DNA of 64,000 nucleotides from Shewanella schlegeliana (GTDB lineage: Bacteria; Pseudomonadota; Gammaproteobacteria; Enterobacterales; Shewanellaceae): positions 248,001 to 312,000 of the forward strand of contig NZ_JAESVD010000005.1 in NCBI RefSeq assembly GCF_016765635.1, written 5' to 3'. The translations under genes were made by a program, and so were the position numbers. Within the stretch, counting starts at the first letter, position 1. Each line of letters begins with the position of its first letter. The notes below the pieces were generated by a model. It had not been told where the DNA came from. It saw nothing but the letters and a program-made list of their open reading frames with translations, and searched no databases. Below, in pieces: positions 19,493 to 31,026 of this stretch.

Positions 19493-21598
19493 TTATTCAG
19501 CAGCTGGCGCTTCAGCTTTAGGTGTCGCTTCTTTCATAGAAAGACGTACACGGCCTTGGCGGTCAACTTCCATCACCTTAACTTTAACTTCTTGACCTAC
19601 TTCTAGGTAGTCAGACACATTAGCAACGCGCTCTTCAGCGATTTGAGAAATGTGTACTAGACCATCTTTACCTGGAAGAATCGTTACGAATGCACCGAAG
19701 TCTACGATACGAACAACTTTACCGTTGTAAACAGTACCTACTTCAACTTCTGCAGTGATCTCTTCGATACGACGGATAGCTTCTTTAGTCGCTTCACCGT
19801 TTGAAGATGCAATCTTCACTGTACCGTCATCGTCAAGCTCGATAGTCGTACCGGTTTCTTCAGTAAGTGCACGAATAGTCGCACCACCTTTACCGATAAC
19901 ATCACGGATCTTCTCTGGGTTGATCTTGATAGTCGTGATGCGTGGAGCGTGGTCAGAGATATCTTCACGGTGACCTGAGATAGCTTGGTCCATTACGTTT
20001 AGGATATGAACACGTGCGCCGTAAGCTTGCTGTAGAGCAATCTGCATGATCTCTTTAGTGATACCTTCGATCTTGATATCCATCTGCAGTGCAGTAATAC
20101 CGTCGCGAGTACCCGCTACTTTAAAGTCCATGTCACCAAGGTGATCTTCATCGCCTAGGATGTCAGAAAGAACTACGAAATCGTCGCCTTCTTTAACTAG
20201 ACCCATAGCGATACCAGCTACAGAAGTCTTGATTGGTACACCTGCATCCATAAGAGCAAGAGAAGTACCACAAACAGACGCCATAGAGCTTGAACCGTTT
20301 GATTCAGTGATTTCTGATACGATACGAACGCTGTATGGGAACTCTTCAGCTGTAGGCATAACAGCGTTAATACCACGCCATGCTAGCTTACCGTGACCAA
20401 TTTCACGACGCTTAGGAGAACCAACCATGCCTGTTTCACCAACAGAGTATGGAGGGAAGTTGTAGTGAAGCATAAAGCGGTTAGTAGACTCGCCCATGAT
20501 GCTATCAATCTTCTGTGCATCACGCTCAGTACCAAGGGTACAAGTTACTAGTGCCTGAGTTTCACCACGAGTGAACAGTGAGCTACCGTGTGTACGAGGA
20601 AGTACACCCGCCATAACGTTAAGAGCACGAACCATATCTGGCTCACGACCATCGATACGTGGGTTGCCAGCGATGATGCGGCTACGAACGACTTTCTTCT
20701 CTAGGCTACCAAGAAGGCCATCGATTTCGCGTAAATCAGCGTCTGCGTTTTCAGCCAATAATGCTTCTTTAGCAGCATTCTTAACGACACCGACCTGAGC
20801 GTAACGATCTTGCTTAACTTCGATTTGGTAAGCTTCAGTTAGACCAGCTTCAGCCAAATCTTTGATCTTAGCAACAAGCTCTTGGTCTTGAACTGGTGCA
20901 GTCCAATCCCATACAGGCTTGTTAACTTCAGCTTGTAGCTCTTTAATTGCTTTGATTACAACTTGCTGCTGATCGTGGCCATAAACAACCGCGCCTAGCA
21001 TGACTTCTTCAGGCAGTGCGTTTGCTTCAGACTCAACCATTAGTACTGCACTTTCAGTACCTGCAACAGACAGCTCAAGCTGACTATCAACTAGCTGAGA
21101 AACTGTTGGGTTAAGAATATATTCGCCATTAACATAACCAACACGCGCAGAACCTAGCGGACCATTAAATGGAATACCAGAGATAGATAGTGCTGCAGAA
21201 GTACCAATCATAGAGATAACTTCTGGGCTGATTTCTGGATCGACAGAAACAACAGTGATGATTACTTGAACTTCGTTCTTGAAACCGTTCGGGAATAGTG
21301 GACGGATTGGACGGTCAATTAGGCGTGCTGTTAGCGTTTCACCTTCTGATGGACGACCTTCACGCTTGAAGAATCCACCAGGGATCTTACCTGCTGCGTA
21401 TGTTTTTTCCTGGTAATTAACGGTTAGCGGGAAAAAGTCACGGCCTGGCTCTTCAAACTTCTTGCCAACAACAGTAACCAATACTGTTGTATCACCCATA
21501 CTTGCCAAAACAGCTGCATCTGCTTGACGTGCAATAACCCCAGTCTCTAATGTGACTGTGTGCTGACCATATTCAAAACTCTTTACGATTGGATTCAC
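19493..21598 (-). CDS. pnp: Polynucleotide phosphorylase
   Basis: 3'-5' phosphorolytic RNA exonuclease and degradosome partner. 701 residues: two RNase PH domains (about 5-230 and 320-540) with the conserved [21 protein letters not shown] segment (about 60), then KH (about 555-610) and S1 (about 620-690). The start is most likely GTG at 21598 ([11 protein letters not shown]). AAGGA lies 9 bases before it. The ATG three codons upstream directly abuts this ribosome site and cannot use it. The usual rpsO-pnp neighbourhood is split here by a plus-strand c-di-GMP gene. Confidence 0.95.
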   Translation of the reverse strand: MNPIVKSFEYGQHTVTLETGVIARQADAAVLASMGDTTVLVTVVGKKFEEPGRDFFPLTVNYQEKTYAAGKIPGGFFKREGRPSEGETLTARLIDRPIRPLFPNGFKNEVQVIITVVSVDPEISPEVISMIGTSAALSISGIPFNGPLGSARVGYVNGEYILNPTVSQLVDSQLELSVAGTESAVLMVESEANALPEEVMLGAVVYGHDQQQVVIKAIKELQAEVNKPVWDWTAPVQDQELVAKIKDLAEAGLTEAYQIEVKQDRYAQVGVVKNAAKEALLAENADADLREIDGLLGSLEKKVVRSRIIAGNPRIDGREPDMVRALNVMAGVLPRTHGSSLFTRGETQALVTCTLGTERDAQKIDSIMGESTNRFMLHYNFPPYSVGETGMVGSPKRREIGHGKLAWRGINAVMPTAEEFPYSVRIVSEITESNGSSSMASVCGTSLALMDAGVPIKTSVAGIAMGLVKEGDDFVVLSDILGDEDHLGDMDFKVAGTRDGITALQMDIKIEGITKEIMQIALQQAYGARVHILNVMDQAISGHREDISDHAPRITTIKINPEKIRDVIGKGGATIRALTEETGTTIELDDDGTVKIASSNGEATKEAIRRIEEITAEVEVGTVYNGKVVRIVDFGAFVTILPGKDGLVHISQIAEERVANVSDYLEVGQEVKVKVMEVDRQGRVRLSMKEATPKAEAPAAE

Positions 21599-21800
21599 GT
21601 GAACCATTCCTTAATATTTAATTACCTTAATTACGCGCGTAAGTATACTGCAAGTTTATTCAATAGATAAAGAGAATAGATTGATGACAAAGCACAATCT
21701 TTTCTCTAAAGTGAATCAATTCGTCAGTTACCAACGTAACACTAGCTGGCCACCAACGTGCAAAAGAAGCCTAAGCCATTGATACAAGGGAAGATAATTG

Positions 21801-23843
21801 ATGAAGGAGAGTTTCAAATCGCTCACATGGAAACAGACATTCTTACTCGTTTCTTCCACTTTATTTTTTGCCGTGGCAATCTTTTTAATTGAAATTTTTC
21901 TACTCGTTACTGAAGCGCGAGAGGAGCTCAGCAAGACCCAACATGAGCTAATCGATTCTGTTGAGCAACCAGCGACGAATGCGATTTGGGCTCTAGATAA
22001 TTTATTAGCGGCGCAAACCATTCAAGGGATCCTAAAAGTAGAGCACGTTGGATCAGCAATATTGGAACTTGAAGACGGAAGTCGCTTTGTATCAGTCAAT
22101 AATGGTGCCCCCGCGGTTAATCTAGAGTTTTTTACCCATCTCAGTGCCGAACTGTTTGGCGATCTAAAAGAAATTTCTCGTTCCTTATATCGGCCCTACT
22201 ACACTGATGTGAATGGCGATAGAGAGCTTATAGGTACCTTAACCGTCTTTTACGACACGCAAGAGCTGACCAACTCTTTAATTTCGAGTCTCAGGTTTAA
22301 CCTTTGGGCCACCTTAGCAAGGGCTTTTTTGTTGACTCTTGTTTTATCGATTGTCTTCCACCGTTTTCTCACCCAGCCTATCGCTAAGATAAGCGACGCT
22401 ATCGATAAAATAGATCCTGAGTCCCCGGCTAAACACCTACTTCCTGTCACTCGTTCCCATAGCAATGATGAACTTGGAATGGTCATCTCCAAGCTCAACC
22501 TGATTTTAATTCAGTTCGACGCGACGCAAAATAAATTACGCAAAATGGCTACCCGAGATCCTCTCACGGGCTTACCTAATCGAACCCTGCTCCTAGAAAC
22601 CATCACAGTAAATATTCAGCGAGCAAGAGCACAAGAAGGCCGGTTTGTCTTACTGTTTATTGACTTGGATCGTTTTAAAAACATCAACGACTCCTTAGGG
22701 CACGACATTGGGGATCAATTTTTGGTTCGAGTGGCTCGTAATCTCGAGCTTTTTGCTGGCCAGGTAGGCACAGTATCTAGGCTAGGCGGCGACGAATTTG
22801 TGGTATTAGCTGATGGCATTCAATCACCAACACTTGCGGCGGAATTTGTAGATAAATTACTCGTTCAACTCAACGCGCCTATGCAGCTTAATGAACATAC
22901 AGTCCATCCAGCAGCTTCTGTAGGAATCGCCATCTACCCCGATGACGGCCTGCGAGCAGAAGATCTTATTCGCCACGCAGATATCGCCATGTATAGTGCC
23001 AAAGCTGCGGGTTCGAATCAGTGGGCATTCTTTAAACCACAGATGACGGAGCGAGCAGCGGTGCGCTTAAGAACCGAAGCCTCCCTGCATGATGCCCTAG
23101 AAAATAATGAATTCTTACTCCATTTTCAGCCAAAATTGGATCTTAAAAGTGGAGAAGTCGTTGGTTGTGAAGCACTGATCCGCTGGCAAAAAGAGGGGCG
23201 TCTTATCAGCCCTGCCTCATTTATTCCAGTTGCCGAGGAAACCGGGATAATCATCCCCATTGGCCGCTGGGTCATAGAGCAGAGCTGTAAAATCATTCAA
23301 GAGTGGAAAGTTAAATATAATCTTTCCATGCCGATAGCAATTAACGTCTCCTCTCAGCAGTTTCAAGACGCAAGCCTAGTACCGGATATAAAACAAGCTG
23401 CATTGCGCTACCAAATAGCCCCAGAGCTATTGGAAATAGAGATTACTGAAACTTCTCTGATGAACGATATTGAGTCTGCAATCATTAAACTGAATCAATT
23501 AAAATCAGCTGGGTTTGGTATTGCGGTAGATGATTTTGGCACAGGTTACTCCTCTCTGTCTTATCTACGTCGTCTGCCGATAAGCACCATGAAAATTGAT
23601 CGTGGCTTTGTTTCCGATCTACCTGGTGACAGTGCGATAGCATCGACGATTTTAATGCTAGGAAAACAACTCAAACTGAGCATTGTCGCTGAGGGAATCG
23701 AAAATGAGCAGCAACTCGAATGGTTACAAAAACGAGGCTGTGAGATAGGCCAAGGCTTCTACTTTAGTAAGCCTCTAGCAATAGACAGCTTTGAAGCCAA
23801 ATATCTGGTGCCAAACCACATTGCTATCGAAACCAGTAGTTGA
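21801..23843 (+). CDS. Membrane-bound GGDEF-EAL protein
   Basis: 680 residues. Two membrane segments (about 13-37 and 165-188) bracket a periplasmic sensor region of about 125 residues. A short HAMP-like linker (about 190-240), a GGDEF domain (about 245-410) and an EAL domain (about 425-670) follow. The cyclase motif is intact (RLGGDEF, 327-333), and so are EAL motifs (CEALIRW, EITETSLMND, DDFGTGYSSL, KIDRGFV), so both c-di-GMP synthesis and hydrolysis are possible. The RxxD inhibitory site is absent (GQVG at that place). ATG at 21801, directly after a TTG. It lies alone, on the opposite strand, between rpsO and pnp. Confidence 0.9.
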   Translation: MKESFKSLTWKQTFLLVSSTLFFAVAIFLIEIFLLVTEAREELSKTQHELIDSVEQPATNAIWALDNLLAAQTIQGILKVEHVGSAILELEDGSRFVSVNNGAPAVNLEFFTHLSAELFGDLKEISRSLYRPYYTDVNGDRELIGTLTVFYDTQELTNSLISSLRFNLWATLARAFLLTLVLSIVFHRFLTQPIAKISDAIDKIDPESPAKHLLPVTRSHSNDELGMVISKLNLILIQFDATQNKLRKMATRDPLTGLPNRTLLLETITVNIQRARAQEGRFVLLFIDLDRFKNINDSLGHDIGDQFLVRVARNLELFAGQVGTVSRLGGDEFVVLADGIQSPTLAAEFVDKLLVQLNAPMQLNEHTVHPAASVGIAIYPDDGLRAEDLIRHADIAMYSAKAAGSNQWAFFKPQMTERAAVRLRTEASLHDALENNEFLLHFQPKLDLKSGEVVGCEALIRWQKEGRLISPASFIPVAEETGIIIPIGRWVIEQSCKIIQEWKVKYNLSMPIAINVSSQQFQDASLVPDIKQAALRYQIAPELLEIEITETSLMNDIESAIIKLNQLKSAGFGIAVDDFGTGYSSLSYLRRLPISTMKIDRGFVSDLPGDSAIASTILMLGKQLKLSIVAEGIENEQQLEWLQKRGCEIGQGFYFSKPLAIDSFEAKYLVPNHIAIETSS

Positions 23844-23926
23844 GTATGCAGTGTTAACAGCTACAGTTTGCCATTAAGCAACTGAGGTTTAACTGTATTA
23901 AGAAATGCCCGTATCAAACAGGCACA

Positions 23927-23951
23927 AAAAAAGGAGGCATAGCCTCCTTTT
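23927..23951 (-). terminator. Terminator of rpsO
   Basis: AAAAGGAGGC-ATA-GCCTCCTTTT, 10-bp stem with flanking A and T runs, between the convergent rpsO and GGDEF-EAL genes; probably bidirectional. Confidence 0.9.
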
Positions 23952-23970
23952 AATAGATCAGACGTTAAAA

Positions 23971-24240
23971 TTAACGACGTAGACCTAACTTCTTGATTAG
24001 CTCTTGGTAACGTACGTTTTCAGTACGCTTAAGGTAAGCAAGAAGCTTACGACGAGAGCTAACCATACGTAGTAGACCACGACGTGAATGGTGATCGTGG
24101 ATGTGCTCTTTGAAGTGACCTTGTAGGTGGTTGATTTGTGCAGTTAACAATGCAACCTGAACTTCAGTAGAACCAGTGTCGTTTTCGCAACGACCGAATT
24201 CAGCTAGGATTTGAGCTTTAGCTTCAACACTTAGTGACAT
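23971..24240 (-). CDS. rpsO: 30S ribosomal protein S15
   Basis: 89 residues, as in E. coli. Contains [18 protein letters not shown] and the [17 protein letters not shown] rRNA-binding region. Start is ATG at 24240 (MSLSVEAKA) with GGAG seven bases upstream; an in-frame TTG four codons earlier overlaps that site. It lies 121 bp after truB in the truB-rpsO order. Confidence 0.97.
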   Translation of the reverse strand: MSLSVEAKAQILAEFGRCENDTGSTEVQVALLTAQINHLQGHFKEHIHDHHSRRGLLRMVSSRRKLLAYLKRTENVRYQELIKKLGLRR

Positions 24241-24361
24241 TTCTATCTCCAAAATATTACATTAAAATTCTTTAGCCGATCACTAACTCAGCCAAAGGGG
24301 CGCGCCATTCTACCTATTTAGACAATAGGTAGCAAGACTAATGTCGGATTAATCTCCTTAA

Positions 24362-25309
24362 TTAGTCTTGTTGCTCCCTTAATACAATAAGGCGCTTAGG
24401 GGCCAGTAAGCCGTCATCGTTCATCTGACCAATACCAACAAACTGATGTGATTCACCTATAGTGATCCGTACCAGCTCGTCAACAGGTAAATTAGCCACC
24501 TGAACAGGATTACCGTTCATCAAGTAAGTCGCTAACTCATCAGAGACGTTAATCTCTTTAAAGCCACTTACCGCTGTATCCATAGGCAATAACAGTGGGT
24601 CTAGCACCTCTGCTAACGGTAAAGATTCGGCATCGGCCTTAGCAACTAACTCTTCTAGCTGCTTAAGCGACACCATCTTATCGTAGGGGTAGCCAGCAAC
24701 TTGAGTACGGCGCAACATAATGACATGCGCGCCACAACCTAGCATCTCACCTAAGTCATCGGTGATAGTGCGGATATAAGTGCCCTTTGAACAATGAATA
24801 TCTAAGGTTAATTCATCACCTTCAAGGCTGATAAAGTTAAGCTCAAACACATTGATTGGACGTGCCTCGCGAGGAACTTCAATGCCTTCACGGGCATACT
24901 TATACAAAGGCTGACCTTGGTACTTTAGTGCCGAATACATTGAGGGAACTTGCATCGTCTCACCGCGAAAATGTTCCAGAGCCGTATCTAACTGCTCTTG
25001 AGTGAAGTTAACTTCTCTCGTTTGAACAACTTCACCGTCTGAATCACTAGTATCGGTACGTTGACCAAGCTTAGCAGTCACCAAGTAACGCTTATCGGCA
25101 TCGAGCAGATGCTGAGAAAACTTAGTCGCTTCACCTAAACAGATTGGTAACATGCCAGTGGCTAATGGATCCAGAGCACCAGTATGGCCCGCTTTATTTG
25201 CATTAAAAAAGCGCTTCACTCTTTGTAGAGCAAAGTTTGAGCTCATGCCGGTGTCTTTATCTAACAGTACAATACCGTCGATAAAACGGCCGCGAGAACG
25301 ACGTGCCAT
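24362..25309 (-). CDS. truB: tRNA pseudouridine-55 synthase
   Basis: Makes pseudouridine 55 in the T-loop of tRNAs. 315 residues. Catalytic Asp in [12 protein letters not shown] (about 41-52), then [16 protein letters not shown] and CSKGTYIRT. Its start overlaps the rbfA stop by one base (TAATG), showing translational coupling in the infB-rbfA-truB operon. Confidence 0.96.
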   Translation of the reverse strand: MARRSRGRFIDGIVLLDKDTGMSSNFALQRVKRFFNANKAGHTGALDPLATGMLPICLGEATKFSQHLLDADKRYLVTAKLGQRTDTSDSDGEVVQTREVNFTQEQLDTALEHFRGETMQVPSMYSALKYQGQPLYKYAREGIEVPREARPINVFELNFISLEGDELTLDIHCSKGTYIRTITDDLGEMLGCGAHVIMLRRTQVAGYPYDKMVSLKQLEELVAKADAESLPLAEVLDPLLLPMDTAVSGFKEINVSDELATYLMNGNPVQVANLPVDELVRITIGESHQFVGIGQMNDDGLLAPKRLIVLREQQD

Positions 25310-25734
25310 TATTTGTCGCCCTCTTCCTTGCTGTCTTGCTCAGCATCCGGCTCAATGCCATGTTGCTTCTGCTTTGCTTCATCATTGCTGATAACGCGGC
25401 TAACAAGGTTAGACATGCGCATACCTTCAACCAAAGAGCTATCGTAGATAAAGCGCAGTTCAGGCATCACGCGCAATTTCATGCGGCCAGCAACCAGTGA
25501 ACGGATATAACCTGCCGCGGCATCTAATGCTTCTACTTTCTGTTCAACTAGCTTTACGTCTTCTTCGAAGAAGGTCACGTAAACTTTTGCGTAGTTTAAA
25601 TCGCGAGAAACATCAACGTCATTGACTGTGACAAACCCAATGCGCGGGTCTTTCATATCACGCTGAAGAACAACGGCTAGCTCTTGTTGTAGCTGCTGTG
25701 CAATACGGCGTGTACGACTAAATTCTTTTGCCAT
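25309..25734 (-). CDS. rbfA: 30S ribosome-binding factor A
   Basis: Late 30S maturation and cold adaptation factor with a KH-like fold. 141 residues. Conserved [12 protein letters not shown] near the N-terminus and [18 protein letters not shown]. The C-terminal 15 residues are acidic and low in conservation. Cotranscribed with infB upstream and truB downstream. Confidence 0.95.
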   Translation of the reverse strand: MAKEFSRTRRIAQQLQQELAVVLQRDMKDPRIGFVTVNDVDVSRDLNYAKVYVTFFEEDVKLVEQKVEALDAAAGYIRSLVAGRMKLRVMPELRFIYDSSLVEGMRMSNLVSRVISNDEAKQKQHGIEPDAEQDSKEEGDK

Positions 25735-25754
25735 AATATTATTGCCATAAATAT

Positions 25755-25778
25755 TAAGGGCGGCTTGCGCCGCCCTTA
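25755..25778 (-). other. Hairpin between infB and rbfA
   Basis: TAAGGGCGGC-TTGC-GCCGCCCTTA, a 10-bp stem in the 60-bp gap. It is not followed by a T-run (next bases ATATTTATGG), so a processing or partial-termination role within the operon is more likely than full termination. Confidence 0.6.
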
Positions 25779-25794
25779 TAACTAATAAGATAGA

Positions 25795-28476
25795 TTACAA
25801 GGTACGTGCTATCTCAACGGTTTCGAATACTTCAATCTGATCGCCAACTCTGACGTCATTATAGTTCTTCACACCGATACCACATTCCATGCCGTTACGA
25901 ACTTCGTTAACGTCATCTTTAAAGCGACGAAGTGATTCAAGCTCACCTTCGTAGATAACAACGTTTTCACGTAGTACGCGAATTGGAGCGCTACGCTTGA
26001 TGGTACCTTCGGTAACCATACAGCCCGCAATTGCACCAATCTTAGGAGACTTAAACACGTCGCGAACTTCAGCAAGACCGATAATTTCTTGTCTGAATTC
26101 TGGTGCTAGCATGCCGCCCATCGCGTCACGAACTTCATCGATCAACTGATAGATGATGCTGTAATAACGCAGATCAACACTTTCGCTATCAACAACTTTA
26201 CGCGCCTGTGCATCAGCACGAACGTTAAAACCAACCATGATAGCGTTAGACGCTGCAGCTAGAGTTGCATCAGTCTCAGTCAAGCCACCTACACCGCGAG
26301 CGATGATGTTAACTTTAACTTCGTCTGTAGATAGCTTCTCAAGTGAGTCAGCAATCGCTTCAAGTGAACCTTGAACGTCAGCTTTAAGTACCAAGTTAAG
26401 CTCTTGAACTTCACCTTCAACCATGTTGGCGAACATGTTTTCAAGCTTAGACTTCTGCTGGCGTGCAAGTTTAACATCACGGAACTTACCTTGACGGTAA
26501 AGTGCAACTTCACGTGCTTTACGCTCATCACGTACTACTGTCGCTTCGTCACCCGCTGATGGCACACCTGATAGACCTAAGATCTCAACAGGGATAGATG
26601 GACCCGCTTCAGTGATAGACTTACCGTTCTCATCTTTCATTGCACGGACTTTACCGTACTCTAGACCACATAGAACGATATCGCCTTGCTTAAGCGTACC
26701 TTCTTGTACAAGTACTGTTGCAACTGGACCGCGGCCTTTATCAAGCTTAGATTCAACAACAACACCAGCAGCCATACCTTCACGAACAGCTTGAAGCTCT
26801 AGTACTTCTGCTTCAAGAAGGATACCTTCTAGTAGCTCATCAATACCTTCACCCGTCTTAGCTGAAACGTGAACAAACATGTTGTTTCCGCCCCAATCTT
26901 CAGACATTACGCCATGCTGAGAAAGCTCAGACTTAACGCGATCAGGATCTGCCTCTGGCTTATCAATCTTGTTAACTGCAACAATCAGAGGCACACCACC
27001 CGCTTTAGCGTGTTGGATAGCTTCGATTGTTTGTGGCATCACGCCGTCATCAGCCGCAACCACAAGAATAACGATATCGGTCGCCTTAGCACCACGAGCA
27101 CGCATAGCGGTAAACGCCGCGTGACCAGGAGTATCTAAGAAGGTGATCATACCGTTGTCTGTTTCAACGTGGTACGCACCGATATGCTGGGTAATACCAC
27201 CCGCTTCGCCTGAAGCTACTTTCGCGCGGCGAATGTAGTCAAGAAGCGATGTTTTACCGTGGTCAACGTGACCCATGATGGTAACAACTGGTGCACGTGG
27301 CTCAACTTTAACGTCGCCGTTACGGTCAGCAAGTACTTGATGCTCTAGCTCGTTCTCACGAGTTAGTACAACTTTATGACCCATTTCTTCAGCAACTAGC
27401 TGTGCAGTTTCTTGGTCTAGTACTTGGTTAATGGTAACCATAGAGCCCATCTTCATCATCTGTTTGATGATTTCAGTGGCCTTGATAGACATCTTAGAAG
27501 CAAGCTCTGCAACAGAAACTGTTTCACCGATACTTACGTCAGCCTTAACAACTGCTGCTGGCTTAGTGAACGCGTGGTCCATTGACTCAGGAGCAACGCT
27601 ACGGTTGTTACGTGAGTTACGTGGGTTACGGCTATCGCGACGGTTATCTTTACCACCGCGCTTACCTTTACCTTTACCAGCTGGGCTGCCGCTATTCGCG
27701 TCATTACCCGCTTTTGCAGCAGGCTTACGTGGGCGACGACCGCGCTTTTCTGCGTTTGCGTCTGCAGTATCTTCGGCCGCACGCGCTTCTGAAGATGTTG
27801 TCACATGGTGATCAACACTCTTCTCAGCTTCTTTACGTGCTTTCTCTTCTTCTGCCCAACGCTTCTCGTTTTCTTCAGCTAAGCGACGTGCTTCTTCAGC
27901 AGCAGCGCGAGCTTCTTCGTCAGCCTTAGCTTTCGCAGCAGCTTCTTGAGCCGCTAACAATTTAGCTTCTTCAGCTTTAGCTTCTTTGTCGTCTGCAGTT
28001 TCTGCTACTGGCTTAGCGACTTGAGCTTTAGCCTTAGCTTCTGCCTCGGCTTTAACCTTTGCTTTCGCTTCAGCATCGGCTTTAGCCTTTGCTTCAGCTT
28101 CTGCCTTAGCTTTCGCCTCTGCTTCTGCAGCAGCTTTAGCTTCCGCTTCAGCCTTAGCGGCTAATTCAGCTTCAGCCGCTGCATCGCGCTTAACGAAAGT
28201 ACGCTTCTTACGCACTTCAACTTTAACGTCTTTTGATTGACCGCCGCTACCCGCCACGCTCAATGTCGAAACTGACTTACGCTGTAACGTCATTTTCGTT
28301 GGTGCTGAATCGCCACCATGCTGCTTCTTAAGAAAATCAAGTAGCTGCTGTTTCTCTGATTCAGAAACGGTATCCGTTGCAGTTTTCTTTATACCAGCTT
28401 GTGAAAACTGCTCGACCAAGCGTTCAGCGCTTTTCCCTACTTCTTTGGCCAATTTATCTACTGTAGTATCTGCCAT
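25795..28476 (-). CDS. infB: Translation initiation factor IF-2
   Basis: GTPase that delivers fMet-tRNA to the 30S subunit. 893 residues (E. coli 890). The N-terminal subdomain is followed by a long Ala/Lys/Glu coiled segment (about 95-220, repeated [15 protein letters not shown] units) and a basic Arg/Gly/Asn region (about 245-295). The G domain then has [17 protein letters not shown] and NKIDKP. Internal starts giving shorter isoforms, known in E. coli, were not assigned. The initiator tRNA gene lies upstream in the same operon. Confidence 0.97.
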   Translation of the reverse strand: MADTTVDKLAKEVGKSAERLVEQFSQAGIKKTATDTVSESEKQQLLDFLKKQHGGDSAPTKMTLQRKSVSTLSVAGSGGQSKDVKVEVRKKRTFVKRDAAAEAELAAKAEAEAKAAAEAEAKAKAEAEAKAKADAEAKAKVKAEAEAKAKAQVAKPVAETADDKEAKAEEAKLLAAQEAAAKAKADEEARAAAEEARRLAEENEKRWAEEEKARKEAEKSVDHHVTTSSEARAAEDTADANAEKRGRRPRKPAAKAGNDANSGSPAGKGKGKRGGKDNRRDSRNPRNSRNNRSVAPESMDHAFTKPAAVVKADVSIGETVSVAELASKMSIKATEIIKQMMKMGSMVTINQVLDQETAQLVAEEMGHKVVLTRENELEHQVLADRNGDVKVEPRAPVVTIMGHVDHGKTSLLDYIRRAKVASGEAGGITQHIGAYHVETDNGMITFLDTPGHAAFTAMRARGAKATDIVILVVAADDGVMPQTIEAIQHAKAGGVPLIVAVNKIDKPEADPDRVKSELSQHGVMSEDWGGNNMFVHVSAKTGEGIDELLEGILLEAEVLELQAVREGMAAGVVVESKLDKGRGPVATVLVQEGTLKQGDIVLCGLEYGKVRAMKDENGKSITEAGPSIPVEILGLSGVPSAGDEATVVRDERKAREVALYRQGKFRDVKLARQQKSKLENMFANMVEGEVQELNLVLKADVQGSLEAIADSLEKLSTDEVKVNIIARGVGGLTETDATLAAASNAIMVGFNVRADAQARKVVDSESVDLRYYSIIYQLIDEVRDAMGGMLAPEFRQEIIGLAEVRDVFKSPKIGAIAGCMVTEGTIKRSAPIRVLRENVVIYEGELESLRRFKDDVNEVRNGMECGIGVKNYNDVRVGDQIEVFETVEIARTL

Positions 28477-28503
28477 CTATAAAACTCCCCTCTGCTGATC
28501 GAC

Positions 28504-30003
28504 TTATGCTTCTTCGCCAAACCAACAGATATTACGGGCAGCCATAATTAGCTCACCTGCTTTTTCTTCTGTTAATTCTTCTATTTCGATCAAATCATCA
28601 ATGCCTTGTTCGGCTAAGTCTTCAAGCGTAATTACGCCTTTGCTTGCCATTACGAATGCCAAGTGTCTATCTAGACCTTCTAACGCAAGAAGTTCTTCAC
28701 TTGGTTCAGCACCGTCAAGTGCTTCCTCAGTCGCAAGTGCGCGAGTAGAGATCGCCGCCTTGGCGCGCTCTCTTAATGACTCAACGATATCCTCGTCGAA
28801 TCCATCAATTTCTAGTAATTCTGATTCTGGTACGTAAGCAATCTCTTCAAGAGAAGTGAAGCCTTCGTCAGAAAGCAGTTGTGCAAACTCTTCATCAACG
28901 TCTAGTGCTTGGATGAATAGGTTCACCACTTTAGCGCTTTCAGCCTGATGCTTAGCTTTCATGTCATCAACTGTCATTACGTTTAGTTCCCAACCAGATA
29001 GCTGAGTGGCTAGACGAATATTTTGACCATTACGACCAATTGCTTGCGCTAAGCTGTCTGCTTCAACGGCGATATCCATTGAGTGGTTATCTTCATCAAC
29101 GATGATCGATGCCACGTCAGCAGGAGCCATACAGTTAATAACGTACTGTGCTGGGTTATCATCCCAAAGCACGATATCAACACGCTCACCACCAAGCTCG
29201 TTTGATACAGCTTGAACACGAGCGCCACGCATACCAACACACGCACCGATAGGATCGATACGACGGTCGTTAGACTTAACCGCAATCTTAGCGCGAGAAC
29301 CTGGATCACGAGCAGCGCCCATGATTTCGATCATCTCGTCTTGAATTTCAGGTACTTCAACGCGGAATAGCTCAATCAGCATATCTGGCTTAGTACGAGT
29401 CAAGAACAGCTGTGCACCACGTGCTTCTGGACGTACAGAGTAAAGCAATGCACGAACGCGGTCGCCAGGTCGGAATGATTCACGAGAAATCAAATCTTCT
29501 TTAAACAACACACCATCTGCGTTGTTACCTAGATCAACAACCACACTTTCACGGTTGCTCTTCTTAACGACACCAACAATCAATTCACCTTCACGGTCAC
29601 GGAACTGATCAACGATCTGCGCACGCTCAGCTTCACGTACTTTCTGTACGATCACTTGCTTAGCGGTTTGAGTAGTGATGCGGTCAAATGCAACTGAGTC
29701 AATTTCATCTTCGATGAAACCGCCTAGCTCAACTTCTGGATCATCAAACTTTGCTGCTTCAAGCGTAATTTCGCGGAATGGGTTCTCTAAAGGAACACCT
29801 GCGTCTTCTACAACCATCCAACGACGGAAAGTTTCATACGCACCGGTTTTACGATCAATAGCAACACGAACGTCGATATCACCTTCGTATTTTTTCTTGG
29901 TTGCTGTGGCTAGTGCAATTTCCAGCGCTTCGAAAATCTTCTCGCGCGGTACACCTTTCTCATTTGAAACCGCCTCAGCGACTAGCAGAATCTCTTTATT
30001 CAT
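28504..30003 (-). CDS. nusA: Transcription termination/antitermination factor NusA
   Basis: RNA polymerase-binding elongation factor, 499 residues (E. coli 495). N-terminal polymerase-binding domain (about 1-125), S1 (about 135-200), two KH domains (about 230-345; includes [18 protein letters not shown]), and two C-terminal acidic repeats (about 365-495). Lies between rimP and infB with gaps of 27 bp on each side, the conserved operon order. Confidence 0.97.
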   Translation of the reverse strand: MNKEILLVAEAVSNEKGVPREKIFEALEIALATATKKKYEGDIDVRVAIDRKTGAYETFRRWMVVEDAGVPLENPFREITLEAAKFDDPEVELGGFIEDEIDSVAFDRITTQTAKQVIVQKVREAERAQIVDQFRDREGELIVGVVKKSNRESVVVDLGNNADGVLFKEDLISRESFRPGDRVRALLYSVRPEARGAQLFLTRTKPDMLIELFRVEVPEIQDEMIEIMGAARDPGSRAKIAVKSNDRRIDPIGACVGMRGARVQAVSNELGGERVDIVLWDDNPAQYVINCMAPADVASIIVDEDNHSMDIAVEADSLAQAIGRNGQNIRLATQLSGWELNVMTVDDMKAKHQAESAKVVNLFIQALDVDEEFAQLLSDEGFTSLEEIAYVPESELLEIDGFDEDIVESLRERAKAAISTRALATEEALDGAEPSEELLALEGLDRHLAFVMASKGVITLEDLAEQGIDDLIEIEELTEEKAGELIMAARNICWFGEEA

Positions 30004-30030
30004 TGTCTTGCCTCGTTCACCTTGAATTCA

Positions 30031-30486
30031 TCAAAACTTAGCGATTAAGTTGCCTTTACGGATATTATCCAAAGCAACGATCAGTTCGTTCCCATCTACC
30101 GACAGATTAAGCATTTGCCCATCAACGCCAGTAACGGTGCCTTTTAAATTACGACTGCCTGCGACAGGCATCGTTAATTGTACTTTTACGGTCTCACCGA
30201 TGTAGGCCTTGTACTGCTCAGCAGTAAACAATGGTCTATCTACACCAGGAGAAGAAACTTCTAGTGTGTATTCTGTTGAAATTGGATCTTCAACATCCAT
30301 TACGGCACTGACTTGGCGGCTGGTTTCGGCGCAATCTTCAATGAAGATGCCTTTCTCATTGTCTATATATAAACGCAAGATAGAATGCTTGCCTGCTTGA
30401 ATATATTCCAAACCCCAAAGCTGATGCCCTAATGCTTCAACTGGCGCTTTGAGCATCTCTACCAGTTTGCGTTCTAATGTAGCCAA
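30031..30486 (-). CDS. rimP: Ribosome maturation factor RimP
   Basis: 30S assembly factor, 151 residues, as in E. coli (150). Contains [20 protein letters not shown] and [12 protein letters not shown]. The start is a TTG at 30486: translation [12 protein letters not shown] aligns with E. coli MSTLEQKL, and GGGGG lies 7 bases upstream. A seven-codon extension to another TTG is possible but would put the ribosome site inside the gene. Confidence 0.93.
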   Translation of the reverse strand: MATLERKLVEMLKAPVEALGHQLWGLEYIQAGKHSILRLYIDNEKGIFIEDCAETSRQVSAVMDVEDPISTEYTLEVSSPGVDRPLFTAEQYKAYIGETVKVQLTMPVAGSRNLKGTVTGVDGQMLNLSVDGNELIVALDNIRKGNLIAKF

Positions 30487-30571
30487 GGTTAACCCCCAGA
30501 AAAACAAAAAAGGGCCTAATAGCCCCAGTACACGTCACCCTCGGTGACAGGTTTTATAAGCTCCAGATAAC

Positions 30572-30595
30572 AAAAAACCCCGTAATGACGAGGTT
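30572..30595 (-). terminator. Terminator between tRNA-fMet and rimP
   Basis: On the minus strand AACCTCGT-CATT-ACGGGGTT (one G-U pair) then TTTTTTG. It follows the initiator tRNA gene and precedes rimP by about 85 bp, suggesting attenuation between the tRNA and the rimP-nusA-infB message. Confidence 0.75.
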
Positions 30596-30647
30596 GATAT
30601 ATCCAGAACCTGTAACAGCATAGAAATAAATTTCTTTACTGGGAAGC

Positions 30648-30724
<77 letters not shown>

Positions 30725-30827
30725 ACAACTTGTGCAAGTATATTGAGAAACCTCTCAACTTGCAATAATAAAGGGCTCTTTAGCCACTTTATTATCCTCG
30801 ATTCCGTCGTTAACGAAATCAGGGATT

Positions 30828-30913
30828 TGGTGCGGATGGAGGGACTTGAACCCTCACGAGCATAGCTCACCACCCCCTCAAGATGGCGTGTCTACCAATT
30901 CCACCACATCCGC
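30828..30913 (-). tRNA. leuU: tRNA-Leu (GAG)
   Basis: 86 nt including CCA. Seven-base acceptor stem GCGGATG/CATCCGC, D-loop GGTGGAATTGGTAGACACG, anticodon loop CTTGAGG (anticodon GAG), long variable arm, T-arm GGTTCAAGTCC. Same place as E. coli leuU, between secG and the initiator tRNA. Confidence 0.97.
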
Positions 30914-30980
30914 ATAAAACCGTATTGTTGACTGTTTTTCCTTGCTGCCACTTTGAGAGGTTAATGGCAGTTTTACAGTC

Positions 30981-31026
30981 GGTATCAATCGATATCGATT
31001 GATACCATCATAAGTTAACTTATGAT
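30981..31026. repeat. Two abutting perfect palindromes after secG
   Basis: Directly after the secG stop codon (31027-31029) there is a perfect 20-bp palindrome (31007-31026, half-site ATCATAAGTT), followed without a gap by a perfect 26-bp palindrome (30981-31006, half-site GGTATCAATCGAT). No T-run follows, so these are not ordinary terminators. They could form cruciforms or tandem RNA hairpins between the secG message and tRNA-Leu. Confidence 0.9.

Noticed and set aside
21596..21607. ATG start of pnp three codons upstream of GTG
   Set aside because: It directly abuts AAGGA, leaving no spacing. The GTG has nine bases and gives the family N-terminus.
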